64,000 nucleotides of DNA. Source: Bacteroidetes bacterium HLUCCA01 (lineage in GTDB: Bacteria; Bacteroidota; Rhodothermia; Balneolales; HLUCCA01). The translations under genes were made by a program, and so were the position numbers. Shown here in pieces: positions 9,394 to 20,669 of the stretch (position 1 is the stretch's first letter; every line of letters begins with the position of its first letter). The stretch lies in assembly GCA_001314545.1 (NCBI GenBank), contig LIHN01000018.1, forward strand, positions 62,001 through 126,000, in the 5' to 3' direction. The notes under the pieces are model-generated. The model worked only from the letters and a program-made list of their open reading frames with translations, ran no database searches and had not been told where the DNA came from.

Positions 9394-10215
9394 TCAGGTA
9401 GACACTTGCTCCGATGTTTTGCCGAATCGACGTTCCCGCTTCTGGTAGGAACGGATGGCCTCATAAAGCTCGTTACGCCGGAAATCCGGCCAGTAGGTAT
9501 TGGTGATATACAATTCAGAATAAGCCAGCTGCCACAATAAAAAATTGCTGATGCGAAACTCGCCGCTGGTCCGGATAATGAGGTCCGGATCGGGGATATC
9601 TGCCGTAACGAGTTCTGAGGTAATGAGATCGTCACTGATGTCTTCCGGGTTAATTTTGCCCTGCTTCACCTGAACCGCAAGCTTCCTGACGGCCTGCGTA
9701 ATATCCCATCGCCCTGAATAACTCAGGGCAAGGCACAAATTCATGCGCTTATTATCCCGGGTAAGATCAATGGCTTCCCTGAGTTCACGCTGGCACGACT
9801 CCGGGAAACGTTCCAGCTGACCAATGGTGAGCAAACGGATATCATTATCATTGAGTTTTCTGGTTTCATTGCGAAGACTTTGTACCAGCAACTGCATCAG
9901 GCCGGTAACTTCGTCCATCGGCCGACCCCAATTTTCCGTTGAAAAGGCATAGAGCGTGAGGTATTCAACACCAAGCTGCGCGCAGGCTTCCGTGATATCA
10001 CGCACCGAATCAACACCCGCCTTATGGCCAAATAAACGGATATTTCCGCGCGACTTAGCCCATCGGCCGTTGCCGTCCATAATCACGGCAATGTGACGCG
10101 GTATCCGCCCTTCCTCACCCAGGCGGGACTGCAGCAGGCGGTCGTCAGACGTCTGCTTTTTGTTGGTCAGTGTCAGTGTGTCCAAATTATACTCAGCATA
10201 GTTAGTGTATAGCAA
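9394..10215 (-). CDS. uppS: Isoprenyl transferase (undecaprenyl diphosphate synthase)
   Basis: This enzyme condenses isopentenyl diphosphate units onto farnesyl diphosphate to make the lipid carrier for peptidoglycan and O-antigen synthesis. The cis-prenyltransferase signature VIMDGNGRWA holds the catalytic Asp. YAFSTENWGRP, SGEFRISNFLLWQLAYSEL and the C-terminal YQKRERRFG follow in family order. The 273-residue frame opens with TTG at 10215 and has no ATG before the active-site motif, so the exact start is uncertain; about 20-30 N-terminal residues may be non-native. It lies 40 bp after ribH and 98 bp before bamA, on the same strand. Confidence 0.94.
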   Translation of the reverse strand: MLYTNYAEYNLDTLTLTNKKQTSDDRLLQSRLGEEGRIPRHIAVIMDGNGRWAKSRGNIRLFGHKAGVDSVRDITEACAQLGVEYLTLYAFSTENWGRPMDEVTGLMQLLVQSLRNETRKLNDNDIRLLTIGQLERFPESCQRELREAIDLTRDNKRMNLCLALSYSGRWDITQAVRKLAVQVKQGKINPEDISDDLITSELVTADIPDPDLIIRTSGEFRISNFLLWQLAYSELYITNTYWPDFRRNELYEAIRSYQKRERRFGKTSEQVST

Positions 10216-10255
10216 AGAAAATTAGGGCTTTATATTGCTATAAACAACTCAAAAG

Positions 10256-10726
10256 CTACCGGATTCGGCTACCCAGAGATACCATTTCCAGCAGTGCCAT
10301 AGCAGCTTCTTCCCCTTTGTTTCCGGCCTTGGTGCCGGCCCGCTCGATGGCCTGTTCGATGGTGTCTGTGGTAAGAACACCGAATATAACGGGCTTGCCG
10401 TAGTCCAGATTCAGACGCGCAACACCGTTGGTCACAGCGCTGCTTACATAATCAAAGTGCGCTGTTGCACCGCGAATTACCGTTCCAAGGGTGATGATAC
10501 CATCATAGGAACCGGTTTCCAGGAGTTGCCGGGCTGTCAGCGGAATTTCGAATGAGCCGGGACAATAAACTACGGTAATATCGTCTTCTGAAATGCCATG
10601 ACGTTTCAGCGCCTCAACAGCTCCTTCTTTGAGTCGTTCCGTGATAAAACTGTTCCATCGTGATACCACGATGGCGGTCTTACAGGATTCCAGTCTGAAA
10701 TCACCTTCAATTACCTTCATACTCAT
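10256..10726 (-). CDS. ribH: 6,7-dimethyl-8-ribityllumazine synthase
   Basis: RibH makes the penultimate intermediate of riboflavin from 5-amino-6-ribitylaminouracil and dihydroxybutanone phosphate. The protein shows VVSRWNSFITERL, PGSFEIPLTARQLL, GTVIRGATAHFDYV (with the proton-transfer His) and GVLTTDTIEQAIER in the standard order. I chose the ATG at 10726 because it overlaps the upstream PHP gene's stop as ATGA and gives 156 residues, the normal size. A longer frame from 10801 would lie inside the PHP gene. Finding riboflavin synthesis inside an envelope operon is unexpected. Confidence 0.95.
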   Translation of the reverse strand: MSMKVIEGDFRLESCKTAIVVSRWNSFITERLKEGAVEALKRHGISEDDITVVYCPGSFEIPLTARQLLETGSYDGIITLGTVIRGATAHFDYVSSAVTNGVARLNLDYGKPVIFGVLTTDTIEQAIERAGTKAGNKGEEAAMALLEMVSLGSRIR

Positions 10727-11577
10727 ACCATATCCGATTTTTTGTCCATATTTACCTGGCACTGATCCAGAATGTTCTCCATCCTGACGGCGTCTACACA
10801 CACCGTTCCTACCAGCTGTTCTTCAAAAGGTTTGATTCCGTGAAAATCACTGCCTCCGGTTAGGAGCAGTCCGTAATTCACGGCATAGTCCTTGATTTTT
10901 TTCTGCGTCTGAAAATTATGACTGGGATGTATGTATTCCATGCCATCTATGCCCGCTTTAAGAAAATAGCGGAAATCCTCGAATATGTAGTACGGACCCG
11001 GATGAGCCAGTACACATACCCCTCCGCATTGGTGAATCCGGTCAATCACATCGGATACATCGGCATATTCATTTTGCACATAGGCAGGTCCGCCCGTGTG
11101 CAGGTAGCGGTCAAAGGCCTCTTTTCGACTGGCCACATACGATTTTTGCAGCATGGCATCAGCAATGTGGTTCCGGCTGATGGTGGCTCTTCCGGATTCA
11201 GCCATAATTTCATCGAAACTGATATCAAATCCCAGCGCTGCAAGCCTTTCAATAATCTGACGGGTCCGTTTCCTTCGTACATGACGCTGCTGAGCCATAA
11301 AATCCCTTAGCTCCTGCTGGTCTGCATCGAAACCATAGGCCAGCATATGAATCTCGCGACCTTCATAATTACATGATATTTCCACACCAGCGAGGAGTTC
11401 CAGGTCCGGATAGATTACCTGATCGCGGATTTGAAGGTAACCGTCAATGGTATCATGGTCGGTTATGGCCAGCCCTTTCAGGTTACGCGATGCGGCCAGG
11501 TGAAGACACTCCTCCGGTGTCAGACGACCATCAGAAGCTGTTGTGTGAAAGTGCAGGTCGGCCTTGGGCGAAATCAT
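10723..11577 (-). CDS. PHP-domain metal-dependent phosphoesterase (TrpH/RNase AM type)
   Basis: This 284-residue protein has the PHP metal-binding motifs ADLHFHTTASDG, GLAITDHDT, GVEISC and, late in the protein, GGSDFHG. This arrangement matches the YciV/TrpH group, whose characterised members hydrolyse 3'-phosphoadenosine 5'-phosphate or degrade short RNA 5'-3'. Which substrate applies here cannot be told from sequence. It overlaps both neighbours by 4 nt (S41 protease upstream, ribH downstream), so it is translationally coupled in the operon. Confidence 0.9.
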   Translation of the reverse strand: MISPKADLHFHTTASDGRLTPEECLHLAASRNLKGLAITDHDTIDGYLQIRDQVIYPDLELLAGVEISCNYEGREIHMLAYGFDADQQELRDFMAQQRHVRRKRTRQIIERLAALGFDISFDEIMAESGRATISRNHIADAMLQKSYVASRKEAFDRYLHTGGPAYVQNEYADVSDVIDRIHQCGGVCVLAHPGPYYIFEDFRYFLKAGIDGMEYIHPSHNFQTQKKIKDYAVNYGLLLTGGSDFHGIKPFEEQLVGTVCVDAVRMENILDQCQVNMDKKSDMV

Positions 11578-13223
11578 GGAGTCTCCAGCACCCGGGCAAC
11601 TTCTCCCGGATTTGCAAGCAGTCTGCCGGCTTGTGAAACCAGATCGTCTCGACGAAGTCCATCCAAAAAGCGTTGTTCATCCGTGTAATAGCGCGATGAG
11701 AGTTCGGCAAAGAGCGCCTGTGCAATTGGTTCTCGATACGCCTGTAAATCGGCCATTTTCCGGTCTGTAAGTTCGTCCTGAAGCACGTTCATTGCCCGGT
11801 CCAGTTCCGGTTCATCAGCTCCGAGTGATTCCCGAAGACCGTTCAGATGACGCTGTGCCCTGCTCTCGTAGGTGAACCCCACGTCCACCAGGTAGGCTGC
11901 AAAAGCCTGAAACACCGAGTCCGGAAGTTCTGCGTAGTCAAATTCCTCATTGGCAGCACGATACTCATTGGCGAAATCGAAGTACACATTGTTCTGAATG
12001 AGGGCAATTTCAAGCAAGGATGCACGGGGTATCGGTACCAGAACGTCCGGTTCCACGCCCACGCCATCGTACACCGTTCGTCCGCCCAGGGTCTGAAACG
12101 CATTTCGCAGGGAATCAGGCAGCTGCATGGATTCATCCGGATTTTCAGGACTGTAGGATGGTGATTGTATGGATCGGCCGCTGGGAATGTAATACCGCGA
12201 TGTCGTTATTTTCAGCGTGGTGTTGTACGATAAGGACCGTACGACCTGCACCAGCCCCTTACCAAAGGATCGCTCCCCCATAAGCACGGCACGGTCATAA
12301 TCCTGCAGCGCACCTGCAGCAATTTCCGAGGAACTGGCACTTCCATTATTTTGCAGAACTACCAGCGGCCCCTGATAAAAAGCAGGCGATTCGGTACTGG
12401 ACGTGAACGTACTCTCGAGTCCCCGCCCCTGCGTTCGGACCACTTCCAGCTCCGGACCTACAAATAAATCCACCAGCTTAACTGCTTCGTCAATCAGGCC
12501 ACCGGGATTATTCCGAAGATCCAGTATGAGGCCCTGCATGGATCCTTCCTGTTGCAACCGGGTAATGGCTTCACGTACTTCAACCGAGGCGTTCTGACCG
12601 AATCGTGACAACGCCACATAACCTATGGTACTGTCCGGGTCGGCGAAGGACGCGTACATTACATTTTTAATTTCAACCTTCTCCCTGGCAAGAACAAAGT
12701 CGAGGGGTTCATCAAAGCCGATCCGCCGGATAGTAAGCGTGACTACAGAGCCGGGTTCACCGGCAATGAGAGCCTGCATGTCATCCACCGTCAGTCCCTG
12801 AACCGACAGTCCGTCTACTTCAAGGATGATATCACCGGCCCGGATTCCCTGACGCTCTGCGGAATACCCTTCAATGGGCGCAATGATTACGATCTGATCT
12901 CCTCTGGCTCCGATTTCGATACCCACTCCCGCATAACTGCCGCGTGTGAGTATTTCAAGGCTCTGCTGCTCGGCCTGGTCAATCAGCACTGTGTAGGGAT
13001 CCAGGCTCTCAAGCATGGCATCAATGCCGGTGCGCAGCAGGGTTTGAGGATCAACTTCATCCACGTAACGGAGTGTTACTTCTTGGTAGACCTCGCTAAA
13101 TACCGTGAAGTTCTGCTTTATCTGAAAGAAAATGTCTGAATTCTGAAGGCTCGCTCCTGCCGTAACTACGGAAAAAAGAAGCAGAAAAGCCCATAAAACA
13201 CGTTTTTGGGTGGGTTTCATCAT
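11574..13223 (-). CDS. S41 C-terminal processing peptidase
   Basis: This periplasmic or membrane-anchored tail-specific serine protease has an N-terminal hydrophobic signal or anchor, a PDZ domain (GVGIEIGARGDQ through VVTLTIRR, about residues 95-180) and a CTP catalytic core. The nucleophile Ser lies in NNGSASSSEIAAG and the catalytic Lys in GERSFGKGLVQ. The 549 residues include about 150 beyond the core, typical of Bacteroidota CtpA proteins. It starts 4 bp after the lytic transglycosylase gene and overlaps the PHP gene start. In the operon it may trim peptidoglycan hydrolases or outer-membrane proteins (inference). Confidence 0.93.
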   Translation of the reverse strand: MMKPTQKRVLWAFLLLFSVVTAGASLQNSDIFFQIKQNFTVFSEVYQEVTLRYVDEVDPQTLLRTGIDAMLESLDPYTVLIDQAEQQSLEILTRGSYAGVGIEIGARGDQIVIIAPIEGYSAERQGIRAGDIILEVDGLSVQGLTVDDMQALIAGEPGSVVTLTIRRIGFDEPLDFVLAREKVEIKNVMYASFADPDSTIGYVALSRFGQNASVEVREAITRLQQEGSMQGLILDLRNNPGGLIDEAVKLVDLFVGPELEVVRTQGRGLESTFTSSTESPAFYQGPLVVLQNNGSASSSEIAAGALQDYDRAVLMGERSFGKGLVQVVRSLSYNTTLKITTSRYYIPSGRSIQSPSYSPENPDESMQLPDSLRNAFQTLGGRTVYDGVGVEPDVLVPIPRASLLEIALIQNNVYFDFANEYRAANEEFDYAELPDSVFQAFAAYLVDVGFTYESRAQRHLNGLRESLGADEPELDRAMNVLQDELTDRKMADLQAYREPIAQALFAELSSRYYTDEQRFLDGLRRDDLVSQAGRLLANPGEVARVLETP

Positions 13224-13227
13224 AGTC

Positions 13228-15195
13228 TTAGCGCAGTCGGAGAACCTGTCCTACCACAATCCGGTTAGACTGCAGGTTATTGAGTTGTTTAATCCGGTCT
13301 ACACTGGTGTTATGCGCACGGGCAATATCCCACAGGTTGTCGTTAGCACGAACGGTATAGGATTCCGGTCCGCTGCCGGGCGATGATGCGGCAACCGTTG
13401 TGGTCCTGCCGGCAGCACGGTCACGCACCAGGGATTGCTTCTGTGCGAAGGTCATGGAATTGATATTTTCAAAGCTGGATACATTGTTTGAAGGGACAAA
13501 AATGGTCAGCCGCTGACCTACCCGGATAGTATTCCCAATATTGTTCCAGTTGCGTATACGCCAGGCCTGAGTTCCATACCACTCGGCAATATGCCCCACC
13601 GTGTCACCGGACTTAACCGTGTAGGTGAGCCGGGTAGTATTGGCTGGCGCTGAGGCCGACTGAGCCGGGGCGCTTGCTGAAGATGTAGCAGCAGTACGTG
13701 CCCTTGAAGGCGTATTGGCTGCTATGGCTACATTGCTTCCCTCCGGTATGGGTATTACAACCTGCTGTCCGGGATGAATGGTGGTTGAAAGCCGGTCATT
13801 GGCCGCAAATAAGTCCCGCACCGTAACCCCGTAACGGTTGGCAATGCTACCCAGATTTTCACCTCTGGAAACGGAATGTACTACAAGCTGCCGTCGGGCC
13901 GCATCAGGCAGCTGCTGATACGCCTCCTGAAATCGTTCTTTGGTTCCAACCGGAATTTTCAACGGATACGGATGTTCGCCGGGCGGTGTTGCCCATCGCA
14001 GCAGTTCGGGATTCAGGTTGCGTAATTCCTGGGTTGTGATTCCGGCAAACTCGGCCAGTGTACTCAATTCAATCGATCCCTGCACTTCAACCAGATCATA
14101 GGCAAAGGGTTGAGCGTCCATTCGTGGCTCAAAACCAAATTCGCGTGGATTCATGGCTACGATGGTGGCTGCGATGTAACCGGGAACATACCCGCGGGTT
14201 TCACGGGGGAGGTAGGGGAAAATCGCCCAGTAGTCGCGCTGCCCACCGGCCCGGCGTATACCGTAGCGAATTCTGCGCGGACTCACATTATAGGCTGCCA
14301 GTGCCAGATGCCATTCGCCCCAGGTATTGTACAAGTCACGCAAATGACGCGCCGCGGCCCGGGTAGCCTTTTCGGGATCCCGGCGCTCATCAATCCACCA
14401 GTTGGCTTCCAGACCATAGTGGGCACCGGTAGCGTAAATAAATTGCCACAGACCTACCGCCCGGGCATGACTCCTTGCCGTGGGAACAAGTCCGCTCTCA
14501 ATCATCGACAGATGAATAAGTTCCAGAGGCACCCCCTCTTCTTCAAAAATTTCACGCATCATGGGGAAATACACCGCCGAACGCTCAAGCCATCGTTCCA
14601 TGATTTCAGGACGTCGGTTGACCAGGAAATTAATCTGATTTTGAACCTGCGTATTCAAGATCAGAGGCACCTCGGTACGTCGCAGTTCAATATCGCCGGG
14701 TATTACCAGTTCATCGGTGATAAACGCATTCTCATCAACAGAAAACATCTCCTCAAGAACCGCAAAAATATCGCCTTCACTGGCGGGCGGGGGCTCGGTG
14801 ATGCCGTAAAACAAGTAGTATTCGGTCATTACGGTGCGATAGAGCTCGGTGAGCCGGCTGCTGGTCCGTACTTCCGGATACTCATCAACAAGCAGCTGAA
14901 TAGCACTCAATGCGCTGGTAATATGCTCCTCGGCCGCTACAAGATCTTCACGTGAGAGTGCCTGAAGGGCATCAGCGTGTATGGTGTAGATTACGGCCAT
15001 TCGCTGGAGCACTTCCTCAGCATCTTCCGAAGACCCCGAGGGAGTGAGAAACGAGCGGGTTGGTGCTGACGGAATGTCTACCGGTTCTTCATAGGGCAGA
15101 CGAAACTCAGAATTTGTGGTGGGCTCTGTAAACTGGGAGTAAGCCGGCACAACCAGCACAGCCGTGAAAAATATGGACAGTAAAAAACGCATCAT
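13228..15195 (-). CDS. Membrane-bound lytic murein transglycosylase D with three LysM domains
   Basis: This 655-residue secreted peptidoglycan lyase cleaves the MurNAc-GlcNAc bond to form anhydro-MurNAc ends. It has a signal peptide ending VPAYSQ and an SLT catalytic domain at about 195-330: the catalytic Glu in SMIESGLVPTA, then AVGLWQF and LALAAYNVSPRR. Three LysM peptidoglycan-binding repeats follow, each opening with a hxVxxG/NDxL-like segment (VVHSVSRGENL, YTVKSGDTV, YTVRANDNL), separated by a Ser/Ala/Thr linker. The third LysM ends at the C terminus. It is the first gene of the long envelope operon. Confidence 0.95.
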   Translation of the reverse strand: MMRFLLSIFFTAVLVVPAYSQFTEPTTNSEFRLPYEEPVDIPSAPTRSFLTPSGSSEDAEEVLQRMAVIYTIHADALQALSREDLVAAEEHITSALSAIQLLVDEYPEVRTSSRLTELYRTVMTEYYLFYGITEPPPASEGDIFAVLEEMFSVDENAFITDELVIPGDIELRRTEVPLILNTQVQNQINFLVNRRPEIMERWLERSAVYFPMMREIFEEEGVPLELIHLSMIESGLVPTARSHARAVGLWQFIYATGAHYGLEANWWIDERRDPEKATRAAARHLRDLYNTWGEWHLALAAYNVSPRRIRYGIRRAGGQRDYWAIFPYLPRETRGYVPGYIAATIVAMNPREFGFEPRMDAQPFAYDLVEVQGSIELSTLAEFAGITTQELRNLNPELLRWATPPGEHPYPLKIPVGTKERFQEAYQQLPDAARRQLVVHSVSRGENLGSIANRYGVTVRDLFAANDRLSTTIHPGQQVVIPIPEGSNVAIAANTPSRARTAATSSASAPAQSASAPANTTRLTYTVKSGDTVGHIAEWYGTQAWRIRNWNNIGNTIRVGQRLTIFVPSNNVSSFENINSMTFAQKQSLVRDRAAGRTTTVAASSPGSGPESYTVRANDNLWDIARAHNTSVDRIKQLNNLQSNRIVVGQVLRLR

Positions 15196-15353
15196 GCAGA
15201 TTTTGGGGTAAGAAAAAAGGACAATCGTTGCTGGTTCGAGTGGATCTGCCAGACTGAAACAGTGACTGGCACCTCATATTGCCGGAACAAGATTATCCGG
15301 ACAATATAGGGATTATGACGGCCAATACGGAGCCGGTACCACCAAAAGAGACG

Positions 15354-17027
15354 TTAAAGTCCGTGACGGGTCCAGCCCTGTACAATGGGAAGTCGTCTGC
15401 CAATGCCAAAAGCTTTGGCACTGAGTCGCAGGCCGGGCGGACTTTGACGACGCTTATACTCGTTTAAATCCACCAGCCCGATTACACGGTCAACAACAGC
15501 GGTATCAAAACCATCCCTGACAATTTCTTCACGGGAACGCTGTTCTTCAATATAACGTCGCAGAATTCCGTCAAGTACATCGTATTCCGGCAAACTGTCA
15601 GAATCTTTTTGATCCGGACGAAGCTCGGCACTGGGTGGTTTGACCAGCGTTTCAGCAGGAATCACTTCCCTGCCATAGTAGCTGTCGTTCAACCAGTTAG
15701 CCATATTGTACACCTCGGTTTTATACAAATCGGCAATCACAGATAGTCCCCCGTTCATATCGCCATAGAGAGTACAATACCCGACGGCCAGTTCCGATTT
15801 GTTACCGGTATTCAGCAGGATGCTGCCAAACTTATTGGACATCCCCATCAGCAGCACACCCCGGATGCGACTTTGCAGGTTTTCCTCGGCAACATTAAAC
15901 GGTGTTCCTGTAAAAAGCGGCGCGAGTACCCGGGAAAACTCCGTGTACAGGGAGGCGATGGGAACCTCATGGAGTTTCATGCCCAGGGCACGGGCCAGTT
16001 TATGTGAATCAGACACGCTTCCTGCCGATGAAAATTCCGAGGGCATGGTCAGACCGGTAACTCCGGCGGCGCCAACGGCCTCACAAGCCAGGGTTGCCAC
16101 CAGGGCCGAGTCAATACCACCGGATAGGCCCAGGACCACGCGGGGAGGCAGTGCAGATTTATTGAGGTAGTCACGAATTCCCATAACCAACGCCCTGAAG
16201 GTGCGCTCTTCAACACTGAAATCGCGTTGTACAAAAGGACTTTCGGGCGTGAGCGTACCGTCGTCCGTATTAAGATTCACATCGGTGCAGGACGACTCGA
16301 ACATGGTTGTGGTTGCCACCACATTGCCGCGCCGGTCCAGTGCCATAGTATCACCATCAAAGAGCACCTCGGTGTTTGCCCCTACCTGATTGGCATAGAG
16401 AATGGGCAAATCCAGGCTCCGGGCGTGATTTTGCAGCATTTTAAGTCGGATGGGTGCCTTCCCCTTGCTGAATGGTGAAGCCGAAACATTCACAATAACG
16501 CGGGCACCGGCCTGCTGCAGGCGACGTGCCGGATTTTCATCATACACATGGTAGATGATTTCGTTTTCGGAGTTCCAGATATCCTCGCAGATGGTGATTC
16601 CAAACAGACACCCGTTAATTTCAACCGGAGCAAAAGTTTGATTGGGTTCAAAATAGCGGTATTCGTCGAAGATATCGTAGGTTGGCAGCAGGGTCTTGTG
16701 GGTCTCTGCAAGAAGTCGGCCGTCCTGACAGCTCAGCGCAGCGTTGAACATCTTGCGGCCGCTGCCCGGATTGTTGGTAAATGTGCCAAAAATCAGGGCC
16801 GTTGAACGGGTTTGTGAAATAATCTGTTGATTGGCCTGGTAAACCGAATTACGAAAAACTTCGCGCTCCAGCAGGTCCATTGGCGGATATCCGCTTACCG
16901 CCAGCTCCGGCAAAATGAGCAGGTCCAGACCCTGTTCACAGGCCTGGCGATAGGCCGTGAGGATTTGTTGGGTATTTCCCTTAATATCACCGACAATGGT
17001 GTTCAGTTGCTGCAATCGGATTCGCAT
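15354..17027 (-). CDS. nadE: Glutamine-dependent NAD+ synthetase
   Basis: The enzyme makes NAD+ from deamido-NAD+ using glutamine. An N-terminal nitrilase-type glutaminase domain (about 1-270) has its Glu in LPELAVSGYPP, Lys in HKTLLPTYD and Cys in TICEDIW. A C-terminal synthetase domain has the PP-loop LGLSGGIDSALVA and later GNKSELAVGYCTLYGD. The ATG at 17027 gives MRIRLQQLN and 557 residues, matching short two-domain NadE proteins. A frame from 17153 would add 42 implausible Cys-rich residues reaching past the divergent GNAT gene's start. Confidence 0.95.
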   Translation of the reverse strand: MRIRLQQLNTIVGDIKGNTQQILTAYRQACEQGLDLLILPELAVSGYPPMDLLEREVFRNSVYQANQQIISQTRSTALIFGTFTNNPGSGRKMFNAALSCQDGRLLAETHKTLLPTYDIFDEYRYFEPNQTFAPVEINGCLFGITICEDIWNSENEIIYHVYDENPARRLQQAGARVIVNVSASPFSKGKAPIRLKMLQNHARSLDLPILYANQVGANTEVLFDGDTMALDRRGNVVATTTMFESSCTDVNLNTDDGTLTPESPFVQRDFSVEERTFRALVMGIRDYLNKSALPPRVVLGLSGGIDSALVATLACEAVGAAGVTGLTMPSEFSSAGSVSDSHKLARALGMKLHEVPIASLYTEFSRVLAPLFTGTPFNVAEENLQSRIRGVLLMGMSNKFGSILLNTGNKSELAVGYCTLYGDMNGGLSVIADLYKTEVYNMANWLNDSYYGREVIPAETLVKPPSAELRPDQKDSDSLPEYDVLDGILRRYIEEQRSREEIVRDGFDTAVVDRVIGLVDLNEYKRRQSPPGLRLSAKAFGIGRRLPIVQGWTRHGL

Positions 17028-17143
17028 GGATGTCTGGTACGTGTGCCTGGTTTGCGTGAATATCGTTGGTATCTGATGGTACATACACACTGCTCGGGTG
17101 CAGCGTTTCAAAAAGCAAAATTTACATAAAATAGCGGTTAATC

Positions 17144-17674
17144 TTGGAATCACCCCTGTTAAATCCCCCGTTGGAATACACCCACTTGCACATTTCCAAC
17201 TTGTCGCTGACGGAGTTAGACCAGTTGCGCGACCTGAACGTGCTGCTTTTTCGTGAGGAACGGCTGATTACCCGGTACGATGTGCCCGACCTCATTGCAC
17301 TGTTGCTGCGTATTGACGGCATCCGGGCCGGATTCAAAATCGGGTATGGCAAAGCCGACGGTATTTTTTACAGTGCAAAGGGAGGTATCATGCCGGCATT
17401 CCGCCGGAAAGGATACGCCCGGACGCTGCTGATAACCATGATGCGACAGGCCTTGGAACTGGGCTATCACACCTTCCGCTACGACACCTTCCCAAAACAC
17501 TTCAGAGAAATGTTAATTTTTGGCTTGCAGGAGGGTTTCGAGGTGACCTCCACCGCGTACTATCCACGCATGAACGACTACCGCATTGAACTCAGCGTAT
17601 CCATTCCGGAGTACCTGAACCGTGTTGCAACAGGGCTGGAAGTCGGCTCTGAAGAAATGTCGGAATCAGATTGA
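17144..17674 (+). CDS. GNAT-family N-acetyltransferase
   Basis: The 176-residue protein contains a GNAT core with the acetyl-CoA-binding motif FRRKGYARTL (R/QxxGxG/A-like) near residue 90, followed by a helix and a beta bulge. The substrate cannot be predicted. No ATG occurs before the core; TTG at 17144 is the outermost possible start and the true start may be a later TTG. Its last 83 bp overlap the 3' end of the convergent Nudix gene. It diverges from nadE across about 115 bp that must hold both promoters. Confidence 0.8.
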   Translation: MESPLLNPPLEYTHLHISNLSLTELDQLRDLNVLLFREERLITRYDVPDLIALLLRIDGIRAGFKIGYGKADGIFYSAKGGIMPAFRRKGYARTLLITMMRQALELGYHTFRYDTFPKHFREMLIFGLQEGFEVTSTAYYPRMNDYRIELSVSIPEYLNRVATGLEVGSEEMSESD

Positions 17675-18059
17675 GTGTACCCAGCTCAGAAACCTTGACA
17701 AACTGCACATCCTGTATCATCTGACGACCTTCTTCCAGCTCCGGATCATGTCCCTTGACGGCATCCGCCCCGGCGGCCGTACACAGAAAGTAACACTCAA
17801 CGGCGTGCCAGGGTGGCTGAACAAATTCTGTGACATACAGCAACTGCTGAACCGCAATTTCTACACCGGTTTCCTCCATAAACTCCCGCCGGAGGGCATC
17901 GGTCATAGGTTCACCGAATTCAACCCCGCCGCCCGGGGGCGACCAGAACGGTTCATGGCGGGTAGGCGATTTCAGGTTCACCAGTAAAACCGTGTCTTCG
18001 CGCAGCAGTATACCACAAACCCTGACACGAACTTTGTTTCCGAAAGGACTGCTGCTCAT
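17592..18059 (-). CDS. Nudix hydrolase
   Basis: This 155-residue hydrolase of nucleoside-diphosphate-linked substrates has a complete Nudix box, PPGGGVEFGEPMTDALRREF followed by MEETGVEI (G-x5-E-x7-REuxEExGu). The N-terminal sheet VRVCGILLREDTVLLVNL and a Trp-rich segment are typical of MutT-like proteins. The substrate is unknown. It starts 4 bp after pyrG, so it is likely co-transcribed with it; a nucleotide-pool cleaning role is reasonable but inferred. Its tail overlaps the convergent GNAT gene by 83 bp. Confidence 0.9.
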   Translation of the reverse strand: MSSSPFGNKVRVRVCGILLREDTVLLVNLKSPTRHEPFWSPPGGGVEFGEPMTDALRREFMEETGVEIAVQQLLYVTEFVQPPWHAVECYFLCTAAGADAVKGHDPELEEGRQMIQDVQFVKVSELGTLNLIPTFLQSRLPALLQHGSGTPEWIR

Positions 18060-18063
18060 GGCC

Positions 18064-20133
<2,070 letters not shown>

Positions 20134-20213
20134 ACCGGGGAATGAGCTCATGGGCGGAGACGGCGTATCAACAGGGCGAAGCACCCTGTGCACACATTGC
20201 CGTTTATCCGGAC

Positions 20214-20555
20214 TTAGTTCCGGTGGTTGATGGCATCGTGCATAGCACGCGAAACCAGTCCTCCGTGCCCACCATCACTGCCAAGGGCATCATAGAGCTG
20301 GTAGCCACTGAGAATCACGCTTACGCAACCGGCCACATTTACCAGGCCCGCTACCCACAGAGGTTGAACCAGTCCAACCATTGATAATCCTACAACGGTG
20401 AGTCCAAAAATAAGCTGCAGGATGGCCGACAGAATATAAACCGGTTTCCGACGCCGGGCGGCAAGTACCATCCGGCCTCTCCAGTCAGACCGGTACCGGG
20501 GCTTGGTTTGGGGACTTGTGTTATCAGAATTGGGTTTTGGCGATGCAGCCGGCAT
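20214..20555 (-). CDS. Small membrane protein, unknown
   Basis: This 113-residue protein is not recognised. A hydrophilic Pro/Ser-rich N terminus of about 35 residues, with a basic stretch LAARRRKP, precedes two hydrophobic helices (about 40-60 and 66-84). A Gly/His-containing tail (SDGGHGG) follows. The basic residues next to the first helix suggest a cytoplasmic N terminus. It is convergent with the 19819 gene and divergent from rlmB. Coding status rests on amphipathic composition and length only. Confidence 0.6.
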   Translation of the reverse strand: MPAASPKPNSDNTSPQTKPRYRSDWRGRMVLAARRRKPVYILSAILQLIFGLTVVGLSMVGLVQPLWVAGLVNVAGCVSVILSGYQLYDALGSDGGHGGLVSRAMHDAINHRN

Positions 20556-20669
20556 GGCGATAAATGATGTTAAGCGATGTGTGGTTGGTAAGAAGTATCG
20601 ATTATCGGCAGGTATGGTTAACTTAGCATTTACCCACTCGAATTACAACGAAATGAGAGCAACGTACTA

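Noticed and set aside
14110-14955. 281-codon plus-strand open frame inside the lytic transglycosylase gene
   Set aside because: It is antisense to a gene with clear SLT and LysM motifs and has no recognisable domain; long shadow frames are expected at this base composition.
20166-20196. Small hairpin ACAGGG / CCCTGT after the 104-residue membrane protein gene
   Set aside because: The stem is only six base pairs and no T-tract follows on either strand.
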